From contig JAGTJL010000016.1 in assembly GCA_020746875.1 (NCBI GenBank), positions 1,054,001-1,118,000 on the forward strand: a stretch of DNA of 64,000 nucleotides. The letters run 5' to 3'. The position numbers were made by a program, and so were the translations under genes. The notes beneath the pieces were generated by a model. It was given only the letters and a program-made list of their open reading frames with translations. It was not told where the DNA came from and made no database searches. This DNA comes from Rhexocercosporidium sp. MPI-PUGE-AT-0058. Its lineage: Eukaryota > Ascomycota > Leotiomycetes > Helotiales. Positions 1 through 11,388 of the stretch are shown in pieces (position 1 is the stretch's first letter; every line of letters begins with the position of its first letter).

Positions 1-119
1 TGGGAGTACAATCGGACAATTATGTCGTTCTTGGTTCCACTCGCCGACAGACCGTAATTCACGCAGGCGTCCATGAGCTCGCTCCTGACCCTTTCTGTGA
101 AATTTGGAATAGCCTTCAT
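1..119 (-). CDS. SAP-domain-like protein, 5' end only (continues past left edge)
   Basis: Reading the minus strand from an ATG at 117-119 gives an open frame of 39 codons that runs off the left edge. The N-terminus has the pattern of a SAP motif, a short helix-turn-helix DNA-binding module: a basic helix (ERVRSELMDAC), then GLSASGTK, then DIIVRLYS, which matches the usual L-x3-L-x3-GL-x2-SGxKx2-LI-x-RL spacing. A TGA lies in frame just upstream, so this ATG is the likely start unless an earlier exon exists. The family call rests on one short motif. Function beyond possible DNA or chromatin binding cannot be given, and the rest of the gene is needed to confirm it. Confidence 0.45.
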   Translation of the reverse strand, partial: MKAIPNFTERVRSELMDACVNYGLSASGTKNDIIVRLYS

Positions 120-2654
120 CTTGACTGTTCAAAACCAGTAATGTCTTGCTACATCATTGGCTGAGGAAATCCTTACCTGTCTCTCTCTTAGCTCTCAAAT
201 GTGATTCTTCCTTGCCTCGGAGCATTTTGTGTTTTGTCTTCGTGTTTGAATTCAATTTGCAAGAGATGAAGTTGTTGTGTGGTGAAAATAGTCCGCGACG
301 ACGCAAGAACAAGCAGGGGTAAACATCAGCTTGAGGTCAGCTGCCAAATCATCATATCCGTCGATTGCCATTGGTCAGTTTTTTCCTCTCCCTCTTAGCT
401 GGAACATTAATTGAATGTTCGAAGGTGACCTTTTTGCCATTTGGTATAAATGTAAGGCTTCGCTCTGGCTCATACCAAAGAAAATGCCTTCACGGGAAGC
501 TGCAGGCGGCCCGGTATGGAAGTGGTGTACTTCGTACTCCATCTCAGACCAAGCTTGGCCAACCGAAATTCAGCATCTGACCCACTCGACCAGGGGCGGG
601 TTGAAGAATTTGGGGGAGGTGTAGCAGGGATGAGAAGGGCGGAGATCAGAAGCAAGTACCAAGCACCGAAGCTATCTATAACCACGAAAAGTGCAATTCA
701 TAGCATGAAACTTCTACATAATCCCACGTGTTGTAGCACAAAGCTCTGCATGACATGCTTCAAGGTAAGATACTACAGAGCTGGGACAAGTCGCAAGTTT
801 CTCTGCAGTCCATGTACTCGCAATCCTGTAGCTCATAGTACTGCAACGCCGTTCTCGATTCTTGACCACTCAATCCGAGACTATCGTGGCCATGATTGCG
901 GGACAGTATTACTTCTATCCATCTAGGGGCTTCGAGTTGCATGTAGCGTTCTTACTGTGGAATTTGCTCGACATATTCGGGCGTGAATCGGCCGTGGAGT
1001 CTAGTTTTCATAGAGAGATACTGTAGTTGCGCTTCCACTTGACAAAGCGAGCTTTGCTGGCCGGAATTGGGATCACCAAAAACCCAGTATTCTTCGCCTT
1101 GTCTGCCTATCACTTGCAGTATCCTTGGTGATAGGGTACGTTGGGAGTTACTAATACCACTCTGGCTTCTGACATAGTCCGAGATGACTGACCTTACCTA
1201 ATCAAAATTTCGATAGGCAGGTCACAGTATTTCGGAAACCTGAATGAAGTAATGAAGCAATAATTTACAGATATATGCACCACCGAGAATTTGACAGGTA
1301 CGATTTGCTCAGGATTACTTGTAGATTGATCGCAAATTTTTCAATGATTTTGCTTGGTATGGTCACAGGTGCTCAAACAAGCATGTTGATTGGGAAATCA
1401 TCCTAGTGAAGTTCAACTCTCCGCAGCGTCCATATCTTTTTTTTCATTCGACTATCAAGCGATCCATAATATTAAATTTATTGAAGATGCGGGTAGTCTA
1501 GAGTGGGCATGGCTGATGAGTGAAAGCAAAGTCAGTGCAGCCAGTCAGCATATATCACATGATAATACTACTATTCGTTATAGTATTTGAAAGAGTACGC
1601 CTATTTTAGCATTTCAAATGAAGAAATACCGTTTGGAGAATTCTGGGCTATTGTTTTCCCCTGGTTTAGTCTGGTAATGCATCTTCTGGAGAATTTCTTC
1701 AAAGTCATGTGTCAAGAAAGGTGCGACGACAACAGCTGCCAACACAACTGAAAGCCTCAAGACTGATCGGCAGCGATTGAGCCTATATTGTAAACTCTCA
1801 GCTTCGGCTGTGTCTAGTAAGATTACTTCTACGGAATTAAAGCCCTATGTGAGGGGTCATTAGCTTTCTTGCTCCTATCTGAAGAACGAAGATGAGTTGT
1901 AACAAAGCTCGAACTTGATCTATTTATTTTAGGAGGGGAGAGCGGGTAGAGGGGTTTATAAGAATTCTTTTCTTTTTTTTTTTAAAAAAAAAGAAAAAAG
2001 GGGGATCTGCATAGATGCTATAATCTTTTGTCCTTCATGGTGCTTGTTTGCTCTGCAATACGGTCGCAAGTCCTAGAATAATTGATTACAGCAGGAGCAA
2101 TGTGGGAACTACTTTGCTGTTGTGGGTGTTGTACCTTTGCTACAAATTCTGTCGAGATGATTCAAAAGGCCCGAATGATACAGGAAAGATCTAGCCCAGG
2201 CCTTCAGATTCAAACTCTAGCCTTTGGTGTAGTAAGCGTGATCCCGTATTTCCGATCCAAAATGAAACCTCTAGGTTGCGGTGGGTTTCACTTCCCAAAT
2301 GAAGTCTCACGGAAAGCCTTGAGATGATGTGAAAGCATCAATCGAGACTAACATCAATTCAATACTTTTGGTATTGAAAGACTAATAGTTTAGGGCGTTA
2401 AGGGCGCACACGCCAACAATGTCTTTGTTGACACACTCTCAGCATTCTGCGGGTATCAATAATGTACGTCCGAGTCCTCTACTCCATTTCAGCAGAGCAA
2501 CGCAAAGAAACACCCAAACTTTGTCCTCGAATGAAACCCAATCAAACATTATATGCTAGCCTCCAAACTCCTTCCTGTGTTGACACTCCAAACCATGTTG
2601 ACGCCAGGCGATAATCGACTTCGTTGGTTTTGATTTGGGGAGATCGTACTATTT
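120..2654. other. Intergenic, no convincing gene
   Basis: Only short unconserved-looking open frames occur. One structural oddity is a T-run followed directly by an A-run at about 1967-2000, with a C and a G interrupting the runs symmetrically. It could fold into a near-perfect A/T hairpin. No RNA gene or repeat family was recognised. Confidence 0.5.
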
Positions 2655-2860
2655 TTAACATCTGTCAGCGAATGAATCTATTTGCATTATGCATAACGAA
2701 GGAGAGGCTCACCTCAACCAGAAGGTACTGTCCGCAGCACTATGTGGAAGTCCATCACGTCGGAATACAGTTGAAAACGGCATCTTCTCAGTAACTCATT
2801 CCTTCTAAGTATCGTTAGTTTGTTCTGGGAGGTGTGACAGGGCTATCATTCTCATCTTAC

Positions 2861-3041
2861 CCTTGAACTTCTTGGACTTAACTAATTTCTGGGGGCTGGC
2901 CTCCTCAGCTTCGCGACGAAGCTAATTCTGTCAGCGCCTTTCAATAACACAATTCATGAACCGAAACAATGATGCTTACCTTAAGATCTCCGGCCTTAGT
3001 AGAAACTTCGGCATTGGTCACGGCAGTGGGTTCAAGTGGCC
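2861..3041 (-). CDS. Possible exons of a small intron-bearing gene
   Basis: On the minus strand two stretches look like exons with good splice signals. One is about 2982-3041 (reading PLEPTAVTNAEVSTKAGDLK), followed by a GTAAGC donor. The other is 2861-2921 (reading LRREAEEASPQKLVKSKKFK), followed by a GTAAGA donor. They are separated by a 60-nt intron ending in TTAG, and phase is kept across that junction. The peptide is charged and lysine-rich. The start codon and the 3' exons could not be resolved: candidate acceptors downstream, around 2786, do not keep frame. It could be a real small nuclear or basic protein, a decayed gene, or chance. No family is recognised. Confidence 0.25.
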
Positions 3042-3049
3042 TCTGATAC

Positions 3050-4257
3050 TAATATTACGTGATTCGACTGATTCCAACTCTGCAGAGCTGAGATAGCAAA
3101 ATTAAAAATTACGAATGGATGCTCGCCAGGTGAAGTAGGGAGGGGGAGAAGGAAGAAAACAAACTAGCAAAAAGAGAATGAAGACTAGTCTAAAAAGCTC
3201 ACTTAACTCTCGAGTTAATATGGAAGCAAAAGGGAATAGAGCCCTTTTAGCCATTCGGCGAGCTGTCCTGGCCCGTAGGCGCTATAGAACTCAACATAAC
3301 CTGCACACATAGATACTTGGTAGTGTGGCTATGCGCTACTGTTGGATGGGGAGGAGTTCTCAGAAGAGATAGTGTACTCCGAAACAGCACGACCAGCGCG
3401 CCATTTAAGCTGGAGACAACAAGCAAACGACTTATTTTGTTAGATATACAGCAAAAAATTGTTTCGGATAATCTTAGGCGAAAATTGAGCGGGGTTGAAA
3501 AAGAATCGCATGACATTCACCACCCTCTTCTTTTAATCTAGTGAGTCATCCCTTTGAGGAAAAAGAGCGGTTTGATACGTAGGTCCAGCACATTGCTCCG
3601 ATGCTTATAGTTTTGTCTTTGGTGAGGTCTGGTAGTTGTATTGCGGTAAATCATGCAAGAGTTTTCTCTACGAACGCCTAGTTATGGGTGAGGGTAACCC
3701 AGACCCGCCTTCCCTAGTGTATTTCACATCTACAGGACTGCAACGCGCATTGTTTATCTATTCTCTGTCAATCTGATACCTATTCAGGGCATCATATACG
3801 ATTCAGCTCTCCCCCTAGACACAGAAGAAACATAAATCTGCAGTGTGTCACAGCTCTTTGGGAATGCCTACCTCATTCATGAATGCAAAATCAATGGCAG
3901 AGGAGAAATTCCTGCTCCGCTGCCACTGCATAACCAAAGCTGAAGAGATGTCTACAGTTCTTGCCTTCTAAAAATATTATTCATTGCCTTGCCCTAGTCC
4001 AACAGGTGAATGCTTTCTGCCTAAAGATCTGCCAAGGCCACAACAGGTTGTTGACTTGCAGGGGTGCTAAGCGGTCACTAGCGCCTTGTGACCTGGAACC
4101 AGCCTCATAAATTCCCAATAAGCTCCCAGAAAACCACCAAGCAACACCACCAGCTTCTTCGACCAGATCGAGAGCCTTCTCTTCTGTAGCGGATATTCGT
4201 GACAACAGAGCGCGACCTCAACTCACCACACTTGCTTCGCAGACGCTTACAAAGGCA
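3050..4257. other. Intergenic, nothing recognised
   Basis: Short open frames on both strands overlap each other and show no motif, signal peptide or splice-supported extension. No repeat or RNA gene was seen. Confidence 0.5.
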
Positions 4258-4893
4258 GTGTCCAATAAAGTCTTGTATGCACTCACCTCTCAGTTCTCAG
4301 GCCCACAATTAACATGTTTACAGGTCGCAATGCCGGTCATCCTTCCCCTTCCCCTGATTTCGGGAATTGGTCCAATGCCACTGCACAAAGATTGGGCCGC
4401 TTTAAGCATGAGCGAGCTCGTCGAAGAAGTCGAAGCAATTAACGGTCCAGACACCTCCCTCAAAACAGAAGTCCACCTAAAGCTTGTCCTCACATTGCTC
4501 CACGATCAAAAATCCAAGCTCAAGTCTTGGTTTGACCAATACCTTGCTGCAATGCCGCCCGGACTTCGCGAACACAAAGCAATTAAAGCTATGCACAACA
4601 ACCACTACAAATACCGCACCGATGCCGAACAAGCAGCACTCATCGCCATCAATGCATACGTCAAGGAGCTCAAGGAGGACATGAAGGCTGAAAGTCTTAA
4701 AGTCAAGTCGGAAATGAAGTTACAGGTCACGCAACAATGCAATGAGTTGGCGCGACTGGAAAATGAGACCCGAGCCGAACAGCAGAGAATTCTTATCGCA
4801 GAGCACACCAAAGTCCCCAGCCAAGCCTCGCGCGATGAAGAGAGCTTCAATATCATGAAGGCTAAGTTGGATGCTGACCGATATGGAGCTTAA
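4258..4893 (+). CDS. Hypothetical protein with C-terminal coiled coil
   Basis: An uninterrupted 211-codon frame; its length and charge pattern are better than the background frames around it. The first ATG is at 4258, but an in-frame ATG at 4330 gives a protein starting MPVILPLPLIS that may be the true start. The middle holds a hydrophobic helix pair (KLVLTLLHDQKSKLKSWFDQ) and a His/Asn-rich segment. The last 90 residues are Lys/Glu-rich heptad-like sequence (KELKEDMKAESLKVKSEMK, then LARLENETRAEQQR) typical of a coiled coil. No catalytic motif, signal peptide or membrane span is visible. No family is recognised, and it could be a lineage-restricted gene. A GT donor-like site just after the stop leaves open a further exon. 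Confidence 0.5.
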   Translation: MSNKVLYALTSQFSGPQLTCLQVAMPVILPLPLISGIGPMPLHKDWAALSMSELVEEVEAINGPDTSLKTEVHLKLVLTLLHDQKSKLKSWFDQYLAAMPPGLREHKAIKAMHNNHYKYRTDAEQAALIAINAYVKELKEDMKAESLKVKSEMKLQVTQQCNELARLENETRAEQQRILIAEHTKVPSQASRDEESFNIMKAKLDADRYGA

Positions 4894-5442
4894 GGAGTTT
4901 TTCAAGGTATGTTACCAATCACAATCCCCTCCCCTCAGGTACAACATACGCTAACATACTGCCAGCAATCTCACCCACGGTTTACCAACGAAAGCAGATA
5001 TTTGTCAATTTGGATGGATACTCCTTCAATGGTTAGGCACGGGATTTGATTGCGATTGCATTACGGATATGGGTTTGGGCGGGCGTTAATTGCATTTGAG
5101 TCAATGGAGTTAGAGGTATGGAAGCTTGGGTGCTTTGGAACTTGGCGTGGATAGATGGATGATACTATCGGAGTTCCTGGCTTTGTCCTCTAGCTTTCTC
5201 TAAAACTTGTGCCATTGACAACAAGACTCATTTCCTTCTGCATAATTGTGACTTTGAATCGGACCTGTGTTGTATATGCATAGTAGGCTTAATAGTCCAG
5301 CATCAATATCGAGATGCAAGTTGTAAAACTGGAAATGTGACAATAAATTCACAGAAATAGCTTGCCATGCCGCAATTAAAAGCCTGTCAAATGCACTCAA
5401 GGATGTTCTAACCTCTACTCTAGACTCAAACTCCCTCGTCTC
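4894..5442. other. Intergenic between convergent genes
   Basis: Tail-to-tail spacer between the coiled-coil hypothetical and the MFS pseudogene. A short minus-strand open frame at 5200-5400 has no recognisable features. Nothing else seen. Confidence 0.5.
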
Positions 5443-7390
5443 TCATTCATCGTCTTTATTCGGCGCATACTTCGACCAACTCCTAATCTTCGGACCGTAG
5501 TAATAGGAGATGTAAGGCACTGGCACTATGGATGCCGAGATACAAGACAAAATGATAAGTGTCCAAGGCACTCCCATATTCTTATAAAATCTGTATTCCA
5601 GTCAGCTTTATCGTTCAAATCGAGTCAAGATTCAAGGCAACAACTTACGGAATTCCCACGACCGTCATACCACCTGCAGCAACGTATCGTATCAACGTCA
5701 AACTCGCCAGCGTGCTGGCAGCGTATATCTCGTAGCTACCAATGATGTACTGATAGCTGTTGATGAAGATACACAGAATTCCGTATCTGAACAGCACACT
5801 TGATACAAGGCCGCTCTAGTAAGATATGCTAGAGTAATTCGTCCATCCCATCCATAGCAGGCTGATAGGACCAGCTGGCGCACCCAACATCGCCAACCAA
5901 AGACGCTTCGCGGGGGTTAGACGAGCGTTAGGACCATGTGAAGCTTGAGCTTGTACAAGATCCCGTTTCGCCCATTTGTGGATGAGGGGGACCAGGAGAG
6001 ACGCAAAGCACAACCCAACAGCTATGCCTAGGAAAGCAAGCATGGTGATGCCTTCACTGAAGCCATACGTGTCCCCAAAGATGCACGCATACCCATCCAA
6101 GAAAATAAACAGGATGATATATACGACCTTCAAGTACAGCGTACAGAGAATGATAATCGGCTCCCGCACAGTGAGCACGAATGGCCTGTACAGCGCATGC
6201 GTAAGTTGTTTCCAGAACGGATCAGCCCTGATCTCAATTTCAGCCACATAACGCTCATCCTCCGTTATCTTGCGGAGGTGCGCAGCTTTCCATTTCAGAG
6301 GATGGGAGCGAATTTTTCGGGTTGGAAAAGTACAATGAGGGTGAGGATGAGACCCGAGAGGATGAGCGTGATCCATTCGCACCAACGCCACGAGACGAGG
6401 CTGCTCTGCCCGATGAAACCACCGACCACAGGACCGAAGATCGGGCCCATGAAAGCGGCGTTTGCGAAAACGGGAAATGCGTACACCCGCTCCATAGGAT
6501 CTCAAAGGTCAGAGATGGATCCGCCTGCGCAGGTTAAGGGCGTACTGCCGAAGAAACCGGCCAGGAAGCGGAACATGAGTTGAGAGCTCAGGTTGGGTGC
6601 TAATGCTGATGACATGATCCAGATCATGTAAATGGCCATTGTGACGATGTATACAGGATTCCTTCCTAAGGTCTCAGAGGTTGGCCCCGCAAAGAGAGCT
6701 CCTGCACCGAAACCGATGAGAAAGAGCCCTGTGACTAGCGATTCTGTGACTTCGCTAACTCCGAAGTCTTCGGCTGCTTGTGGAAGAGGCAAAACCGACT
6801 ACGAATCCTATGGAGGCGATCAGGATCGTGGCGCCTGTCCGGGTAGCCATTGACTAGTTGTGCGGGTTCATCGTGTCTTTCTCAGACTCGTATACAACGA
6901 AGACTTTCTCTCTTGCTGGTGGCTCTTTGGAGGTGTTGGGGTTGGTATTTGTTCGGGTTGCTGCTCTAGAACGGCCTTTGGTAATCTGTTTAGATAACTC
7001 GCGGACTTCAGTTCCTGTCATCGCATTGCCCATTCGAGTTACAAAGCTTTGATTCGTCCGAATCGTTGAATGTGTGTTGTTTCTTTGGAGGCCATCTTGA
7101 TCCTGAGGGGAAGACTGGTGGCCGTTCTTCTCCTCTCTTCCGGGTTGCTCTCCTTTCTCGGGGTCACGGGAGTCGGGGCTGTGAGCATGGGAAGGAGTTC
7201 CTGTATTGGAGGAATTGTCTTTTATGGAAGAGGGTCGGTGACCGATCTTCTCAGTTTCTGTATCCCCAATGTTATTGTTCTTGGAGTTCCCCCGATCCAA
7301 TTGGTCTGTGCGCTTCCTATCCCTCTCAAACTTCTCTCGTGCCTGCTTTTTAAAGCGTTTGTAGGCTAGAATGGACTTCATTTCTTCCAC
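5443..7390 (-). pseudogene. MFS transporter (DHA1 drug/polyamine type), pseudogene
   Basis: The minus strand encodes the remains of a 12-helix MFS proton antiporter. A charged N-terminal tail leads to the NPHNWS-like entry, then VTESLVTGLFLIGFGAGALF, the motif-A-like GPTSETLGRNPVY, a RFLAGFFGSTPLTCAGGSIS helix, and late helices ending PKIRSWSKYAPNKDDE at the stop (5443-5445). A 58-nt intron (5591-5648) with good signals is kept. Five lesions break it: TAG at 6854-6856 where the family has Trp (NPHN-W-S), a frameshift near 6790, TGA at 6502-6504 replacing Trp (SDL-W-DP), a one-base loss near 6296, and TAG at 5816-5818 replacing Trp (SY-W-SG). The N-terminus may extend through another exon to about 7670. 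Sequence between the lesions is well preserved, so decay looks recent. Assembly error cannot explain five separate lesions easily. Confidence 0.85.
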
Positions 7391-7872
7391 CGGTAATGAC
7401 GATTTGTCTCAGGAAAGATCAAGACGAAACAGGATAATAAATTTGAAAAAAAAAAACCTAAAAGTATACTCACCAATCCTCAGTCTGTGGATTGGTAGCT
7501 GCAGCGACATCGGGCTTTTTCGTCGATTGCCCATCACAAATATTTTTCAAGGTCCACTGAAAAGTTCTGTTGACAACATGATTTGCGGTAGGCCGCTTTG
7601 CTTGCCCTGGATTAGTGCCAGGTTTTAGAAATGTGGTTGATGTTTGGTGGAAGCGAGCCGAGTTATGCAAGAGGCGATCCGGTAAGAACGGCGGCGGGCG
7701 GCTAGTAGTTGCTAGTTAAAATGAACGTCTGACTGATACTCGCAAACAGCACAGAGTCTAATTCCATTGCGGCTTGACCCATTCGCCAATTATTATGGCA
7801 GATTGCTGTATCCATTGTCTATTTCTCGTAGTCTATGTACTTTTATAGGTCGCAGTATTCCAGTCCATCCAT

Positions 7873-9028
7873 CTAAAACTTGTAGACTTGGTCCTTCTTG
7901 TACCCCAGTTGCTCAAGGTATGATCCATCAAGCTCACCCTGGTCAGAAGGAGACTTCTTGACACCAGAGATGGCTTTGTAGAGAGGAGGTGGGCCGCAGA
8001 CGAAGATCTTGATGTTCTCCTCCTTTGGCTCTGGAAGGACGGTCTTCAGGAGCTCCTTGGTGATGTATCCGCTGTTACCGCTCCATTTCGCAGGAGGCTT
8101 GTCCAAAACGTAAAAAGCTCGGAATCGTTGTGGATATTTGTTCTCAAGCTCGGACAGTTCTTTCTTTAGCAAGATGTCCTCCTCAGTGACGTTAGCGAAA
8201 ACCATGGTGACCTTGGTCTTGTCCTCAGGGTTGTTGAAGATGGCACGAGCTACTTGGTACATTGGAGTAATTCCAGTGCCTCCAGCAATCAAGGCAATGT
8301 GAGAGTGCTTATTCGCAGACCATGGATATTTCGGGATTGGTCCCTTGAAGTCGAGTCTTTGGCCTGGTACCATATCGTGCATGTGTGTTGACATGACTCC
8401 GTTGGGGTATTTCTTCACAAGAAGATCAAGGTATCCTCTTTCATCTGGGTGAAGTCAGCATCGTATGTAAGAGAAGAATGCAAGAGAGTCGTACCTTCAT
8501 CGTTGACTGGGGTATACGGTCTGATCGCTGGCTTCTCCATCTCTGGGCCCTTGTACTTCGTGAGAAGGGCGGATGCGACATGAAGACCGCTGACTTGATC
8601 ACCCTCTGGCAACTCAAATCGGAACTTCTTTGTGTTGTGGTTGATGTTCTCAACACTATCCAACTTCAAGCTGATGAAGCCCTGGTCACCCCCAGTGAAG
8701 GCAGACTTTGCGGTAGCTCCGTCAACCTTGGACTTTGCCTTAGCTTCAGCGTCCTTCACTTTTGCCGCATTATCACCCTGATTGTAGAAGTAGTATCCGG
8801 CACCTGCGAGAACAGCTGCAACTCCGCCATAGATAGCTGTATTAGATCCTCCGCTTGCTGGCTCAGTGGCATATCGACGAGTTTGCTGATTGGAAATGTT
8901 AGCCTCAATCCGGGATTTATGTTGGGCTGCTCGGATTGCAAAGCAGCATTTACCATCACCGGAGCTTCGAAATAGCCACTTACTGTTCTCAACGGCTGCG
9001 CCGCTCTTAAGGCGTGTCTTGCAAACAT
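7873..9028 (-). CDS. mcr1: NADH-cytochrome b5 reductase 2, mitochondrial
   Basis: Three exons (8984-9028, 8495-8885, 7873-8444) with introns of 98 and 50 nt give 335 aa, the usual family length. The enzyme passes electrons from NADH through FAD to cytochrome b5-type acceptors at the outer mitochondrial membrane or intermembrane space. Visible features in order: a basic N-terminal presequence ([15 protein letters not shown]), a single membrane span ([19 protein letters not shown]), the FAD-binding RPYTPVN box split from the flavin domain by intron 2, the [10 protein letters not shown] loop, the nucleotide-binding [10 protein letters not shown], and the CGPPPLY motif near the C-terminus. Donors GTAAGT and GTACGA and acceptors CAG keep frame throughout. 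The gene is intact and lies just upstream of the MFS pseudogene on the same strand, with no functional link implied. Confidence 0.95.
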
Positions 9029-9598
9029 GATTGAATGGGTATCTCGAGGATTGAGTGGTCAATTGGATGAATGGAAGCTGGAAGATGTTTGGATCAAAGC
9101 TCCAAAATGGCGGGATTATGACGTTACTTCGAAGCTCGCTAGGCCCGGAGAGGCTTAGTCATTATTAATGCTACTTCCTACTTCGAACGGGCCTGCGGAA
9201 ACCGCAAAATTAAATCCTTGTATGTCTCTTAGAGTACTTTGGGACATTCGTAAGAGGTGCGTAATATTTTCGGAGCCAACCTAGGGACAAAAGTACATTT
9301 GCTTACTCAAAATAACACCTATATAGGAATCATGAAATCATCAAAATCCTTCGACGAGAGAGAATATAGCACGTCAGATAATTGATGTCTTCTCATTTCC
9401 GTTCGCACGGTGCACGTCAATGAATCCTTTTTCACTTTGCTTTTTTTCGAAATATTTCATCCGGTGCCTCGATCTAGCAGTCGCAATACTCCTTCAAGGG
9501 AAGCCTTAGTCTCTATTCTATTTTCTTCTTCTTCTTCTACTACTTCACTATAAGCAAATACTTCTCAAATGACTCGACGATTCCCCAGCTTAACTATT
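9029..9598. other. mcr1 upstream region
   Basis: Promoter side of mcr1 and 3' side of the next minus-strand ORF. It contains a TTC-rich tract near 9525-9540. No gene seen. Confidence 0.5.
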
Positions 9599-10123
9599 TC
9601 ATCCCAATGCTCCAGGTCGCACTGGCACAAAACCTTCTCTCAGATCTGCGTTTTTCCATGCGTCGTTGAACCAAGTCGGGTCTTTAGCAGGATTGTTACA
9701 GCGATATTCCGACGGATCCTCACCAGTGAGATAATTCTCATCGCCATAGTCACTTTCAAACTCAGTCATATCCTCAGACTCCTCTTCTCCCCTACGAGCC
9801 CATGATAGAGCCATTCGTTGCTCTCCGTTATTGGGTTTTAGGTCCTCTCTGTTCGCTCTATTCTGTATTGCGGTCATGTTTCGTTTGTCGTTTGGTGGGC
9901 CTTTTCCAGCAACCTTGTTTCCTGTCGTTGTACATGCTTGCGGCAGCTTTTGGTCGTTCTTCTTGGGGTTTGAATGAGGCTAGGGTCCGTAATCGAGATC
10001 ATTTTCCTCTGGATCGAAGCACGAATTGCAGAAGTTGTGGCGATGTGCATTTTGCTCTATTGTAAGGTCTGTGTTTGATTTAGAGAATGCCTCTCTATCA
10101 TTGGGTGGATTGCTATCACTCAT
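9599..10123 (-). pseudogene. Small acidic ORF interrupted by one TAG
   Basis: From an ATG at 10121-10123 (MSDSNPPNDREAF) the frame runs through a CNSCFDPEEND patch to a TAG at 9980-9982. It then continues open in the same frame through PHSNPKKNDQKLPQ and an acidic region (EEESEDMTEFESDYGDENY) to a natural end at 9599. Without the TAG it would be 174 residues, hydrophilic, with a CxxC pair but no second pair in the classic zinc spacing. No GT-AG intron around the TAG would remove it. A single CAG-to-TAG or TGG-to-TAG change is the simplest reading. Readthrough or a sequencing error are alternatives. No family is recognised. Confidence 0.5.
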
Positions 10124-11388
10124 GGCGTGGGTCGATAACGGGAAGATGTGAAGTGTTGAGATTGGTGAAGGTTTGTTCGCGCGCTTGCTGTCCAAGACAC
10201 GATCGCCGATGGATTGATGGATTGTATGAATATGTTCTTCTACGAGTCTATGTCTGCAAGAATCGAGACCAAGGTGCTGATTCATAATTACATATCTTGG
10301 AAGTGTTCTGGCATATTCGTGTGTTCTCAGTTCCATGTACGTCCAGCGTCCACGGCTGTCCACGGCAGACGAGACATCTCCCAAGGCATTTTATTACAAC
10401 GCAACCTATCATGTACTGTCTCGTAAGGTGTTTGAAACCCTTTCGCAACTACTCTCATTCGAAAATTTGACGTCCATGGCAGAGTATTCGACTTAATTTC
10501 GAAGCTCTTTGTTTCCCATTGTGTACTTTGTATTCCACACCAAAAAGCATGGGCAACACTAATAGTTTTCGAGGGGAAATGAGTGAGACGCCTTTGATGA
10601 CTGATACAAATTTCATGCAGAAGTTATAGTCTCACATAGAATAGATCGAGGATCTGCTTCCTTGAGATGGAGAATTACCTGAAACTTATACACGCACAAT
10701 ATCCTTGGGATCTCTCAGATAGACATATCTTGTATCGAAGTGTATCATTTCTCTCCGAAACAATCATAGTGATGAGGCTTCAGGCTAAATTTGAGAAATT
10801 TCCATTTGGGTGGGAAACCCCCCCCCCCCCCCCCCCCCTTGAGCAGATGCATGAGCTCGTATGTTCTTTGATGGCATTGCGCGGCTTAGGAACGACATCT
10901 AGGCCTTCAAAGTATTAACTTCCTTAGGAGCTTATACGGCCTTTTGTGTAGATCAGTGGTCCTGTTAAAGTGTTGTGGAAGTTTTGCTCAACAAATCTCG
11001 CTTACTGGGACGGTTGAAGATTCCCGCCACTCAGTGTGCCTGGAGCGCTAAAGGGGCTGTAGGGGCTGGCAGTGCTGACAGTGCGCGTGTCACCACGATC
11101 CGACCCCTGGACTAAGCGAACATCTATCTACCTTTGGATTCGGAATGTCACTTAGCTCAAGTTGTGAGAGAAGAGCTCGCTGTTTGATTCACAGGAGACA
11201 ACTGATAGTTACTCGAAATGAATCTTCAATATGAAAACTCATGACAATCGTATATCTTGTGTTTACCTCAAATTCATCCAAAAGACAGTGGTATCATCTT
11301 TGCAAAACCAACGCAAAAATAGAGCAAATCCAAACATCATTTCCATACATGTGACCGATAAGCCAATTGCCGAGACCTCAACCGAAGT
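10124..11388. other. Intergenic with a poly-C tract
   Basis: Contains no convincing gene. The only marked feature is the homopolymer listed separately. Short frames around 10214-10450 are antisense or unsupported. Confidence 0.5.
10818..10838 (+). repeat. Poly-C homopolymer, 21 nt
   Basis: An unbroken run of 21 C residues. Such runs are prone to slippage, so the true length may differ in the source genome. Confidence 0.95.
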
